The notes under the pieces are model-generated. The model saw only the letters and a list, made by a program, of their open reading frames with translations, had not been told where the DNA came from and ran no database searches. The position numbers and the translations under genes were made by a program. Shown one piece after another: positions 43,129 to 50,854 of a DNA stretch of 64,000 nucleotides. The stretch's first letter is position 1. Each line of letters starts with the position of its first letter. Source of the DNA: JACVRW01 sp963835705 (lineage in GTDB: Bacteria > Actinomycetota > Thermoleophilia > Solirubrobacterales > Thermoleophilaceae); NCBI GenBank assembly GCA_963835705.1, contig CAWIGR010000022.1, positions 186,001 to 250,000 of the forward strand, given 5' to 3'.

Positions 43129-44406
43129 GTGCCGGCCGCCGACCCGAAGCGCGCGATCGAGGCCGTCTGGCGGATCGAGTCCGCGCGGCTGATCGCGGGC
43201 CTCGCGAGGTACGTGCGCGACGTCGGCCTCGCCGAGGACCTCGCCCAGGAGGCGCTCGTCGCGGCGCTGGAGCAGTGGCCCGAGTCGGGCGTCCCGGACA
43301 ACCCGGGCGCCTGGCTCATGGCCACCGCCAGGCACCGGGCCGTCGACCGCCTGCGGCGCACCGAGGTCCACGAGCGCAAGACGCACGAGCTCGGGCGCGA
43401 GCTTGAGCTCCGCGGCGGCGAGATCGACAGCCGTGACCTGGAGGCCGAGATCGACGATCCGTTCGACGACGACCTCCTGCGACTCGTCTTCACGACCTGC
43501 CATCCGGTGCTGTCGACCGACGGGCGGGTGGCGCTCACGCTGCGTCTGCTCGGCGGCCTGACCACCAGGGAGATCGCGAGCGCCTACCTTGTCTCGGAAG
43601 CGACCGTCGCGCAGCGGATCGTGCGCGCCAAGCGCACGCTGTCGGCCGCCCAGGTGCCGTTTGAGGTCCCCGAGCGCGACGAGCTCGGCGACCGCCTCGC
43701 CTCGGTGCTCGAGGTGGTCTACCTGATCTTCAACGAGGGGTATGCGGCCACCGCCGGCGACGACTGGATGCGTTCGGAGCTGATCGACGAGGCCCTGCGG
43801 CTCGGCCGCATCCTCGCCGAGCTCCTCCCGTCCGAAGCGGAGGTACATGGGCTCGTCGCGCTCATGGAGCTGCAGGCGTCGCGCTCACGGGCGCGAGTCG
43901 GCCCCGGCGGCGAGCGGATCCTGCTGCTCGACCAGGACCGCTCGCGGTGGGACTGGATGCTCGTGGGCAGGGGGCTGGTGGCGCTCGAGCGCGCGAAGCG
44001 AAGCGGGAGCGCCCTGGGGCCCTACACGCTCCAGGCGGCCATCGCCGCCTGCCACGCTCGCGCCAGGGTGGCCGCCGACACCGACTGGGAGGGGATCGTG
44101 GCGCTGTACGACGCGCTCGCCCAGCTGATGCCCTCGCCGGTGGTGGAGCTGAACCGCGCGGTCGCCATAGGGATGGCCTTCGGCCCCGAGGCGGCGCTCG
44201 ACCTGGTCGACTCCATGCGCTCCGAGCCCGCGCTGCGCGGATATCACCTGCTCCCGGTCGTTCGCGGCGACCTGCTCGAGAGGCTCGGACGAAGGGATGA
44301 GGCGCGAGCGGAGTTCCAGCGCGCCGCCTCGCTGACCCAGAACTCCGGCGAACGCGACGCGCTGCTCGACCGAATGGCCGCCTGCCTGCCCGCCAACGGG
44401 TCCTAG
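43129..44406 (+). CDS. ECF42-type RNA polymerase sigma factor with C-terminal helical extension
   Basis: 425 residues. Sigma-2 region GLAEDLAQEALVAALEQWP and PGAWLMATARHRAVDRLRR, sigma-4 region LTLRLLGGLTTREIASAYLVSEATVAQRIVRAKRTL, then a long DUF6596/TPR-like C-terminal domain (LIFNEGYAATAG, PSPVVELNRAVAIGMAFGPEAALDLVD). No anti-sigma factor is present; in this group the C-terminal extension is thought to matter for activity. GTG start directly after the DGPF stop, so the two are coupled. Confidence 0.9.
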   Translation: MPAADPKRAIEAVWRIESARLIAGLARYVRDVGLAEDLAQEALVAALEQWPESGVPDNPGAWLMATARHRAVDRLRRTEVHERKTHELGRELELRGGEIDSRDLEAEIDDPFDDDLLRLVFTTCHPVLSTDGRVALTLRLLGGLTTREIASAYLVSEATVAQRIVRAKRTLSAAQVPFEVPERDELGDRLASVLEVVYLIFNEGYAATAGDDWMRSELIDEALRLGRILAELLPSEAEVHGLVALMELQASRSRARVGPGGERILLLDQDRSRWDWMLVGRGLVALERAKRSGSALGPYTLQAAIAACHARARVAADTDWEGIVALYDALAQLMPSPVVELNRAVAIGMAFGPEAALDLVDSMRSEPALRGYHLLPVVRGDLLERLGRRDEARAEFQRAASLTQNSGERDALLDRMAACLPANGS

Positions 44407-44663
44407 CGCGGCCGCCGCCGCGCGGCGGCCGAGGGCTCGTCCGGCCAGCGGCCGTGCTCGTCGAAGAAGCGGCGGGCCTCCTCCTCGCGGTCCCGGTCGC
44501 GGTCGCCCTGCACGCCGATGCGGTACAGGACGTTCAGGAGCAGCACGGCTGTGGCCGCGCTGACGAACATGGCTCCGGCCGCGAGTCCGGAACCCGAAGT
44601 CGCGGCCACGACGACGCCGGCGACGAGCAAGGCAAAGGGGATGCCGTACCGCACGAAGAGCAT
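44403..44663 (-). CDS. Small two-helix membrane protein, 86 residues
   Basis: Two hydrophobic helices (about 8-25 and 30-47) and a charged cytosolic tail (GDRDRDREEEARRFFDEHGRWPDE). The final EHGRWPDEP motif recurs in small actinobacterial membrane proteins, but no function is known to me. Start overlaps nothing; stop overlaps the convergent sigma factor by four bases. Confidence 0.65.
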   Translation of the reverse strand: MLFVRYGIPFALLVAGVVVAATSGSGLAAGAMFVSAATAVLLLNVLYRIGVQGDRDRDREEEARRFFDEHGRWPDEPSAAARRRPR

Positions 44664-44704
44664 GGCGTCATGATGCCGGGCTCAAATCCGAAAGGAGAAC
44701 GTAA

Positions 44705-45532
44705 GTGGGAGTCCTCGACGGAAAGGCGGCCATCGTCACCGGCTCGGCCCGGGGCATCGGCCGCGCGACCGCGGAGCTGCTCGCAGAGCAGGGCGCGCGC
44801 GTGCTCATCAACGACCTCGACGGCGACGTCGCCGAGCAGGCGGCGTCTGAGATCGCGGGCGAAACCGCGGTCTTCGGCGGCGACCTGACCCAGGCGGGCG
44901 TCCCCGACCAGCTGGTGCAGAAGGCGGTCGAGGAGTTCGGCGGGCTGGACATCATCGTCAACAACGCGGGCTACACCTGGGACGGGGTCGCCCACAAGAT
45001 GACCGACGAGCAGTTCCAGGCGATGCTCGAGATCCACACCGTCGTCCCGTTCCGGATCATCCGCGCCGCCGCCCCCCACCTGCGCGAGCCCGCCAAGCAG
45101 GAGCGCGAGGAGGGCCGCGAGGTCTTTCGCAAGGTCGTGAACGTGAGCTCGGTGTCCGGCACGATGGGCAACGCCGGCCAGGCCAACTACTCGGCCGCCA
45201 AGGCGGGCGTGGTCGGGCTGACCAAGACGCTCGCCAAGGAGTGGGGCCAGTTCAAGGTCAACGTCAACGCCGTGGCCTTCGGCTTCGTCGAGACCCGGCT
45301 GACCGCCTCCAAGGAGGAGGGCGGCAAGATCGAGATGGAGGGCAGGGAGATCCCGCTCGGCATACCGGAGCAGATGCGGGCGATGGCCGCGATGATGATC
45401 CCGCTCGGCCGGCCCGCCTCACCCAAGGAGGCCGCGGGCCCCGTCTTTTTCCTGTGCTCCCCCTGGGCGAACTACGTGCACGGCCAGGTGCTCAACGTGA
45501 CCGGCGGCCAGTTCGGGGGCATGTACATCTGA
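44705..45532 (+). CDS. SDR-family 3-oxoacyl-ACP/CoA reductase-like (FabG-like)
   Basis: 275 residues. NAD(P) motif VTGSARGIGRATAELL, NNAG, catalytic Ser in VNVSSVSGT and YxxxK in ANYSAAKAGVVGLTKTLA. An insertion of about 20 residues (EREEGREVFRK) sits before the catalytic serine. GTG start with AAAGGAG eight bases upstream. Fatty-acid or polyketide precursors and CoA esters are possible substrates. Confidence 0.87.
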   Translation: MGVLDGKAAIVTGSARGIGRATAELLAEQGARVLINDLDGDVAEQAASEIAGETAVFGGDLTQAGVPDQLVQKAVEEFGGLDIIVNNAGYTWDGVAHKMTDEQFQAMLEIHTVVPFRIIRAAAPHLREPAKQEREEGREVFRKVVNVSSVSGTMGNAGQANYSAAKAGVVGLTKTLAKEWGQFKVNVNAVAFGFVETRLTASKEEGGKIEMEGREIPLGIPEQMRAMAAMMIPLGRPASPKEAAGPVFFLCSPWANYVHGQVLNVTGGQFGGMYI

Positions 45533-45605
45533 CCTTGACGAGGGCCGCGGGCGGGAGGATCCTTCCACCCGGGTTGTCCGCTCCCCCGATTTGGAGGTGC
45601 CCGAG

Positions 45606-45869
45606 ATGAGCATCATGGACAAGGCCAAGGAGCTGTTCACCCGCCGCGGCGGCACGGAGGCCGCCAAGCAGGACGCGCAGGAAGTCAAGGACGTCGCCCA
45701 GAGCGACGCCAGCATGGGCGACAAGGCCAAGGAGGGTTTCCAGGCCGTCAAGGACCCCGGTGCCCCCGGAGAGGCCGGCGAGGCGCAGTCGCCGTCCGCC
45801 GCCGAGGAGCAGTCGCCGTCCGCCGCCGAGGAGCGGCGCACGGCCGGCGAGCAGCAGGAGCAGCGCTAG
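45606..45869 (+). CDS. Small hydrophilic stress-type protein (MT0933/CsbD-like)
   Basis: 87 residues, almost no hydrophobic core. MSIMDKAKELFTRRGG and GDKAKEGFQAVKD resemble Rv0909/MT0933-like or CsbD-like small proteins; the assignment is weak. The C-terminal third contains an exact 24-bp duplication giving QSPSAAEE twice. ATG at 45606 has GGAGG upstream. Confidence 0.55.
   Translation: MSIMDKAKELFTRRGGTEAAKQDAQEVKDVAQSDASMGDKAKEGFQAVKDPGAPGEAGEAQSPSAAEEQSPSAAEERRTAGEQQEQR
45786..45833 (+). repeat. Exact 24-bp tandem duplication within a coding gene
   Basis: CAGTCGCCGTCCGCCGCCGA plus GGAG occurs twice in a row, keeping frame and doubling eight residues. Confidence 0.9.
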
Positions 45870-45887
45870 AGGAGCAGCGGCCTCCGC

Positions 45888-47096
45888 CTAGCGCGCGGTC
45901 GCGGTCGCGGTCGCCGCCGCGGCGGCTCCCGCCTTCTCCGGGTTCCAGCTGTAGGCGTAGTCCGGATTGTCGACTTCCTGCCAGAGCGCGGTCAGCCGCA
46001 GCGGGCGGAAGGTGTCCCACATGACGGCGAGCTCGTCCGTCGACTTCTTCCCGAGCGACTTCTCCACGGCACCCGGCTGCGGGCCGTGCGGCAGCCCCGA
46101 CGGGTGCAGCGTCAGGCAGCCCACTTCCACGCCCTTGCGCGCCGCGTAGTCGCCGGCCGCGTAGAACATGACCTCCTCGGACTGGATGTTCGAGTGGTGG
46201 TAGGGCAGCACCACCGCCTCCGGGTCCCAGTCGAGCATCCGCGGGGCGAACGTGCAGATCACGAAGTTCGGCCCCTGGAAGGTCTGGTGCGCAGGCGGCG
46301 GCAGGTGGAAGCGGCCGGCGCGCGGCTCGAAGTCGTCCGCGTTGAACGTGTAGGGCCAGACATACCCATCCCAGCCGACGACGTCGAACGGGTGCCGGTC
46401 GAGCATGTACTCCTGGTAGCCGTCGCGCACCCGCACGGTGACGGGGAACTCGCCCCGCTCGTCGTAGGTCTCGAGCTCCTCGGGCGGGTGGAAGTCCCGC
46501 TGTGAGAACGGCGCGTGCTCGAGCAGCTGGCCGTAGCGGTTGCGGTAGCGGTTCGGCGTCTCGATCTCGCCCGGGGTGTGGAAGCACATCCAGAACTGCT
46601 CCTCGTCCTCGGGCAGCTCGAACGTGTGCGTAGTGCCGCGCGGGATCACGACGTAGTCGCGCTCGCGGAAGGGCACCCGCCCGAAGACCGTGCGCAGCAC
46701 GCCGCGGCCGCGGTGCACGTACAGGACCTCGTCGCCCTCGCCGTTGCGGTAGTAGCCGTCGAGCGGCTCGGTCGGCTTGCAGACCGAGGCCTCGATGTCG
46801 TTGTTGAACATCAGCAGGCGGCGGCCCGAGACCGGGTCCCCTCCCTCGGTCACCCCATTCGCATCGCCCAGGCGGTGGACGTGTGCGTCTGGAACCCATT
46901 CCTCTCGTTCGATCCTGCGAAAGTCACCGACCTGATCGAGGCGGCAAGGGGACTGCAGGTGAAGAAGGATGGATTCGTTGCCGGAGAAGCCCTCGTAGCC
47001 CATCACCTCTTCGACGAGGAGCGGTGAGCCGCTCCCGTCAGCCCGCACCTGTACGTGGCGCTTCGCGGGGACGCTTCCAAGCCGCGCGTAACGCAT
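45888..47096 (-). CDS. hmgA: Homogentisate 1,2-dioxygenase
   Basis: 402 residues. Opens the aromatic ring of homogentisate to maleylacetoacetate, with iron. Family features: RLLMFNNDIEASVCKP, VLYVHRGRGVLRT, RGTTHTFELP, the iron-ligand regions HHSNIQSEEVMFYAAGDY and LHPSGLPHGPQPG. TGATG overlap with the upstream HPPD gene. Maleylacetoacetate isomerase and fumarylacetoacetase are not in the window. An alanine/threonine-rich tail ends the protein. Confidence 0.93.
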   Translation of the reverse strand: MRYARLGSVPAKRHVQVRADGSGSPLLVEEVMGYEGFSGNESILLHLQSPCRLDQVGDFRRIEREEWVPDAHVHRLGDANGVTEGGDPVSGRRLLMFNNDIEASVCKPTEPLDGYYRNGEGDEVLYVHRGRGVLRTVFGRVPFRERDYVVIPRGTTHTFELPEDEEQFWMCFHTPGEIETPNRYRNRYGQLLEHAPFSQRDFHPPEELETYDERGEFPVTVRVRDGYQEYMLDRHPFDVVGWDGYVWPYTFNADDFEPRAGRFHLPPPAHQTFQGPNFVICTFAPRMLDWDPEAVVLPYHHSNIQSEEVMFYAAGDYAARKGVEVGCLTLHPSGLPHGPQPGAVEKSLGKKSTDELAVMWDTFRPLRLTALWQEVDNPDYAYSWNPEKAGAAAAATATATAR

Positions 47097-48238
47097 CAGA
47101 GATTCCCCCTCCGGTCCTGCTCGCGCTCGATCGCCTGGAACAGGGCCTTGAAGTTGCCTTCGCCGAAGCCGCGGGCGCCGTGCCGCTCGATGATCTCGAA
47201 GAACACGGTCGGGCGGTCGCCGACCGGCTTGGTGAAGATCTGCAGCAGGTAGCCCTCGTCGTCGCGGTCCACCAGGATGCCGAGCCGGCGCAGGTCGTCG
47301 ATCTCCTCCTCGATCTCGCCGATCCGCTCCGGGACCTCGTCGTAGTACTCCTCCGGGATGGTCAGGAACTCGACGCCGCGCTCGCGCAGCTCAGACACGC
47401 AGCCCACGATGTCGCGCGTGGCCATCGCGATGTGCTGGGCCCCGGCGCCGTTGTAGTAGTCGATGTACTCCTCGATCTGCGACTTGCGCTTGCCGGTGGC
47501 GGGCTCGTTGATCGGGAACTTGATCTTTCCGCTGCCGTCGGTGACGACCTTCGACATCAGAGCCGAGTACTCGGTCGAGATCGCCTCGTCCGAGAAGTGG
47601 ATCATCTCGGTCATCCCGAAGACGCGCTCGTAGTAGCCGACCCACTCCTCCATGTGGCCGAGCTCCACGTTGCCGACGATGTGGTCGATGGCCATCAGCG
47701 CCCTGTCCTCGGGATTGCGGGGCCTCTCGGCGCGGGGCTCGTAGCCCGGCAGGAAGGCGCCGCGGTAGTCGTCGCGCTGGACGAAGAGGTGCAGCGTGTC
47801 GCCGTAGGTCTCCACCGAGGAGAGCTGCACGCGGCCGTGCTCGTCCTCGACCCAGTGCGGCGTGTGGGCGCCGCGCGCGCCGTGGGCAACGGCGTGCTCG
47901 TAGGCCTGCGCGGCGTCGGGCACGCTCAGGGCGATCTTGTGGACGCCGTCTCCGTGGCGGGCGTGGTGGCCGGCGATGTCGTCGCCGCCCTTCAGGGTCC
48001 CGGTCAGGACGAGCCGGATGCGGCCTTGCTCGAGCACGTGCGAGACGCGGTCGCGGCGGCCGGTCTCGAGCCCGGCGTAGGCGGTCTCGGTGAACCCGTA
48101 GGCGTGGGTGAAGAAGTAGGCGGCCTGCGCCGCGTTGCCCACGTAAAGCTCCACGTGGTCGATCCCGTGCACGGGCATGACGTCGTGCTCGGGGACGGGC
48201 GTGGCTACCGCCCCGGGCGCAAGCTGCTCGGTGGCCAT
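47096..48238 (-). CDS. hpd: 4-hydroxyphenylpyruvate dioxygenase
   Basis: 380 residues, two vicinal-oxygen-chelate domains. Converts 4-hydroxyphenylpyruvate to homogentisate. Iron ligands: His in IDHIVGN, His in GAQHIAMA and Glu in FFEIIERHG. The C-terminal block FKALFQAIEREQDRRG closes the active site as usual. GAGAGG precedes the ATG. It is the first gene of the tyrosine-degradation operon and is divergent from an AsnC regulator across 103 bp. Confidence 0.93.
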   Translation of the reverse strand: MATEQLAPGAVATPVPEHDVMPVHGIDHVELYVGNAAQAAYFFTHAYGFTETAYAGLETGRRDRVSHVLEQGRIRLVLTGTLKGGDDIAGHHARHGDGVHKIALSVPDAAQAYEHAVAHGARGAHTPHWVEDEHGRVQLSSVETYGDTLHLFVQRDDYRGAFLPGYEPRAERPRNPEDRALMAIDHIVGNVELGHMEEWVGYYERVFGMTEMIHFSDEAISTEYSALMSKVVTDGSGKIKFPINEPATGKRKSQIEEYIDYYNGAGAQHIAMATRDIVGCVSELRERGVEFLTIPEEYYDEVPERIGEIEEEIDDLRRLGILVDRDDEGYLLQIFTKPVGDRPTVFFEIIERHGARGFGEGNFKALFQAIEREQDRRGNL

Positions 48239-48256
48239 CGAATTCCTCTCTCGGTC

Positions 48257-48275
48257 TTTACGGTCTCAAGGTAAA
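48257..48275. promoter_or_regulatory. TTTAC-n9-GTAAA dyad in the hpd/asnC intergenic region
   Basis: Perfect 5-bp arms with nine bases between, 20 bases upstream of the hpd start. AT-rich dyads are usual for Lrp/AsnC proteins. No other strong dyad is seen in the gap. Confidence 0.4.
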
Positions 48276-48341
48276 TGATTCCCGCGTTCGCGTGCGTTCT
48301 CAACGCCGATTCGTTGCAGGAATGCGACACTTCGGTGCGAT

Positions 48342-48770
48342 ATGGACGACATCGACCGTAGAATCGTTGTGCTGCTCCGCGAACACGCCCGCCGCTCCTT
48401 CAAGGACATCGGTGGGCACGTGCATCTGACCGCCCCCGCGGTCAAGCGGCGCGTCGACCGGCTGGAGCGCGAGGGCGTGATCCGCGGTTACACCGCGACG
48501 GTCGACCCGCGCGCGTTCGGCTGGCACGCCGAGGCCTTCGTCGACCTGTTCTGCGAAGGGCATATGCCGGGTGAGGCGATCAAACGCGCCGTCCAGGGGG
48601 AGCCCGGCGTGGTGTCCGCGCACACCGTCGCCGGCGAGGCGAGCGCGATGCTGCACGTGATGGCAGCGGACACGCAGGACCTGGAGTCGGCGCTGGAGCG
48701 AATCCGCGCGACCGAGGGCGTGACCCGGACGGTCACGGAAGTGGTGCTGTCGACCCTGCTGGAGCGCTGA
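48342..48770 (+). CDS. Lrp/AsnC-family transcriptional regulator
   Basis: 142 residues: winged helix (IDRRIVVLLREHARRSFKDIGGHVHLTAPAVKRRVDRL spans it) and a C-terminal RAM ligand-binding domain (VVSAHTVAGEASAMLHV). Divergent from the hpd-hmgA operon; by analogy it probably senses tyrosine or a related amino acid and controls that operon and itself. Confidence 0.9.
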   Translation: MDDIDRRIVVLLREHARRSFKDIGGHVHLTAPAVKRRVDRLEREGVIRGYTATVDPRAFGWHAEAFVDLFCEGHMPGEAIKRAVQGEPGVVSAHTVAGEASAMLHVMAADTQDLESALERIRATEGVTRTVTEVVLSTLLER

Positions 48771-48798
48771 CTCCCCCGGGGGGAGGGGACAGACCCCT
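48771..48798. repeat. Double-palindrome repeat, second copy
   Basis: CTCCCCCGGGGGGAG followed by AGGGGACAGACCCCT. It matches the reverse complement of 28366-28395. It lies directly after the AsnC stop and at the broken end of a truncated acetyltransferase reading frame. Confidence 0.75.
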
Positions 48799-48799
48799 C

Positions 48800-48874
48800 A
48801 CCCGCGTCGGTGTCCTCGTCGCGCCAGCCGCGCAGCAGCAGGCGATCGGTCTCGACCTCCGGAACCGCGCTCAC
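48800..48874 (-). pseudogene. N-terminal stub of a GNAT acetyltransferase
   Basis: GTG at 48874 overlaps the SDR stop (GTGA) and reads VPEVETDRLLLRGWRDED, the usual opening of RimJ/RimL-type GNAT proteins. After about 24 codons it runs into the double-palindrome repeat and the AsnC gene; the remaining 140 or so codons are absent. Confidence 0.55.
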
Positions 48875-49725
48875 GGCTTCGGCTTGCGCTCCTCCGCGGG
48901 CGGCCGGCCCGACTCGTCCACCAGCCCGCTGGGTGGCCAGGGGCCGAACCAGTTGTCGCGCGCGCCGTCGAGGGTGAGCACCGCGCCCGAGAAGTAGTCG
49001 CCAGCAGGCGTGGCCAGGTAGGCCACGAGCCAGGCGAACTCCTCCTCGCTGCCGAGCCGCCCCAGTGGCACCGTCCCCGCGACCCCCTCCACCACCTGCT
49101 GCGGGTACTTCGTCCGCAGCGTTTCGGTCGCGAAGTGGCCGGCGGCCAGCGCCGTCAGCCTGATCCCGAACCGCGCCCACTCGATCGACAGCACCCGCGT
49201 GAGGTTCTCCACCGCCGCCCGCGCGGCCGAGGAGTGGGCCATTCCCGGCAGGCCGTGATGCGGCGAGAGCGTGACGTTCACGATCTTCCCGCCCCGCGAC
49301 TCGGTATCGGGCCCGCCCATCATCGCCTTCGTCGCCACAGCGTGAGTCATCAGCCAGGTGCCCTCGACGTTCAGCCGCATCACGGTGCGGAAGCCCTTCG
49401 GCGTGATGTCCTCGGCCGGGGTCATGTACTGCCCCCCGGCGTTGTTCACGAGCAGGTCGACCCGGCCGTGGCGCTCGAGCACGCCGTCCACGAGCGCCTC
49501 GACCTGATCCTCCTCGCGGATGTCGCACGGGCGGGCCTCCACTCGGCCGCCCTCGGCCCGCGCCGCGGTCTCCTCGAGGGGCTCCGCGCGCCGCCCGCAC
49601 ACCACGACGCGGGCGCCGAGCGCCGCGAGCTCCAGCGCGCTCGCCCGCCCCAGCCCCGAGCCGCCGCCGCTGACGACCGCCACCTGGCCGTCGAGCAGGC
49701 CCGGCTGGAAGAGCTTCGAGGGCAT
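48871..49725 (-). CDS. SDR related to trans-2-enoyl-CoA and 2,4-dienoyl-CoA reductases
   Basis: 284 residues. NADP motif VSGGGSGLGRASALEL, NNAGGQY and a loop where the classical YxxxK is replaced: HSSAARAAVENLTR. Peroxisomal trans-2-enoyl-CoA reductases and dienoyl-CoA reductases share the pattern HSxAARAGVxNLT, so this is a family trait rather than decay. Expected to reduce unsaturated fatty acyl-CoA. ATG at 49725. Confidence 0.8.
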   Translation of the reverse strand: MPSKLFQPGLLDGQVAVVSGGGSGLGRASALELAALGARVVVCGRRAEPLEETAARAEGGRVEARPCDIREEDQVEALVDGVLERHGRVDLLVNNAGGQYMTPAEDITPKGFRTVMRLNVEGTWLMTHAVATKAMMGGPDTESRGGKIVNVTLSPHHGLPGMAHSSAARAAVENLTRVLSIEWARFGIRLTALAAGHFATETLRTKYPQQVVEGVAGTVPLGRLGSEEEFAWLVAYLATPAGDYFSGAVLTLDGARDNWFGPWPPSGLVDESGRPPAEERKPKP

Positions 49726-49753
49726 GGGCGCCGGAGCGTAACCTCAGCACCGA

Positions 49754-49769
49754 CTTAGGCAACCCTAAG
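49754..49769. promoter_or_regulatory. CTTAGG-caac-CCTAAG inverted repeat
   Basis: Perfect 6-bp arms between the SDR and the cysteine-rich gene. The half-sites TTAGG/CCTAA resemble DtxR/IdeR iron boxes, but their 4-bp spacing is too short for the canonical 19-bp site. Iron control of the nearby genes is only a possibility. Confidence 0.35.
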
Positions 49770-49797
49770 AAACTGCTAGCCTGCGCCGACCGCCTCC

Positions 49798-49980
49798 GTG
49801 AAGTGCTGCCGCTCCACACCCCGCTGCCGCAACTGCCCCGCAAGGCAGATCGCGGACGAGCGGGTGCTGAGGGCCATGGGGATCGAGATCACGCCGCTGC
49901 CGCCGCACCTGCGCGGCGTGCCGCCCAGCCTCCACAAGTACGAGCCGCTGCTGCGGAAGACCTGGCTCGAGCGGGCTTAG
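49798..49980 (+). CDS. Cysteine-rich small protein, 60 residues
   Basis: GTG start; begins MKCCRSTPRCRNCPAR, a CCxxxPRCxxCP pattern that could bind zinc or iron. The rest is unremarkable with a proline-rich ITPLPPHLRGVPPSL. Similar short cysteine-rich genes occur in Actinobacteria to my knowledge, without function. Its end overlaps the convergent ferritin stop by four bases. Confidence 0.55.
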   Translation: MKCCRSTPRCRNCPARQIADERVLRAMGIEITPLPPHLRGVPPSLHKYEPLLRKTWLERA

Positions 49981-50474
49981 TCGCCGCTCAGCTCGTCCCC
50001 GTCGCGGGCGAGGAACTCCTCGACCATCATCGGGTATTCGCGCACGCGCTCGGCCACCTGGAGCAGCGAGTCCATCGTGGCCTCCTCCTCCACCTGCTCG
50101 TCCACGAACCACTGCATGAAGCTCTCGCTCGCGTAGTCGTTCGTCTCGCGGGCGATCTCGAACAGCCCCGAGATCGAGACCGTGACCTTCTTCTCGTGCT
50201 CGAGCGCGAGGCGGATCGGCTCGATGTGGTCGGCGAACGACGTCCGCGGCGCCTTGATCTCGCCCAGCCGCAGGTTCGCGCCGGTGTCGCGCAGGTAGCC
50301 CACCATCTTCATGGCGTGGCCGCGCTCCTCCTCGGCCTGGTCGTAGAAGAACTTCGCCAGGCGCGGGAAGGTCTCCTGGTCGTAGTACGCGGCCACGGCC
50401 GTGTACTGGTGCGCCGCGTTGAGCTCGCGGCCTATCTGGTCGTTGAGAGCTTCGACGAAGCGTTCCGACGGCAT
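49977..50474 (-). CDS. Bacterial non-heme ferritin
   Basis: 165 residues, four-helix bundle. Ferroxidase residues are visible in the first helices (RELNAAHQYTAVAAYY and DQAEEERGHAMKMVGYL, the ExxH motif) and in helix C/D (FVDEQVEEEATMDSLL). Stores iron as ferric mineral in a 24-mer. ATG at 50474 lies inside the end of the DUF1707 gene (43-bp overlap). Confidence 0.9.
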   Translation of the reverse strand: MPSERFVEALNDQIGRELNAAHQYTAVAAYYDQETFPRLAKFFYDQAEEERGHAMKMVGYLRDTGANLRLGEIKAPRTSFADHIEPIRLALEHEKKVTVSISGLFEIARETNDYASESFMQWFVDEQVEEEATMDSLLQVAERVREYPMMVEEFLARDGDELSGD

Positions 50475-50854
50475 GTGGGAAGCGTACCCCGGAGCGGTGA
50501 CGGGAGGACGGGCCCCAGCGCGAAGACGCCCCAGCCGAGGATCGGCCAGACCGGCCAGAAGTACCCCGCGCCGGTGAGCGCCCATATCGCGACGAGCAGG
50601 ACCGACGTCGCCACGAAGGCGCGCAGGTCGCCGTGGCCGCCGCCGCGGCGAGGCGCCCGCCGCCGGGGCGGCGGCTCGGCCGGGAGATCGGCCACGAGCG
50701 GCGCCAGGTCGGCCTGGGTGCGGGCGCCGAACGCCGCCTCGAGCCGCTCCTCGAGCTCGTCCGGCGCGAGCCGGCCCTCGCCGGCCGCACGGCGCAGCCG
50801 CTCGGCTACCCGATCGCGATCGGCGTCGGCTACACGAAGGGCGAGCTCACTCAT
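50432..50854 (-). CDS. DUF1707 (SHOCT-like) domain protein with two membrane helices
   Basis: 140 residues. N-terminal DUF1707 domain (DRDRVAERLRRAAGEGRLAPDELEER, split here by the family's conserved DR...L..A...GRL..dEleeR pattern), proline/arginine linker, then helices at 77-93 and 96-117. ATG at 50854 overlaps the carotenoid oxygenase stop (ATGA). The tail beyond residue 120 overlaps ferritin and may be non-functional. Confidence 0.75.
   Translation of the reverse strand: MSELALRVADADRDRVAERLRRAAGEGRLAPDELEERLEAAFGARTQADLAPLVADLPAEPPPRRRAPRRGGGHGDLRAFVATSVLLVAIWALTGAGYFWPVWPILGWGVFALGPVLPSPLRGTLPTCRRNASSKLSTTR

Noticed and set aside
49221..49243. Loss of the SDR YxxxK motif as a sign of decay
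   Set aside because: The HSxAARA pattern is characteristic of the enoyl/dienoyl-CoA reductase branch, so it is a family feature.
49754..49769. Canonical IdeR/DtxR iron box
   Set aside because: The half-sites fit, but the spacing of four bases does not match the 19-bp consensus; kept only as a weak candidate.
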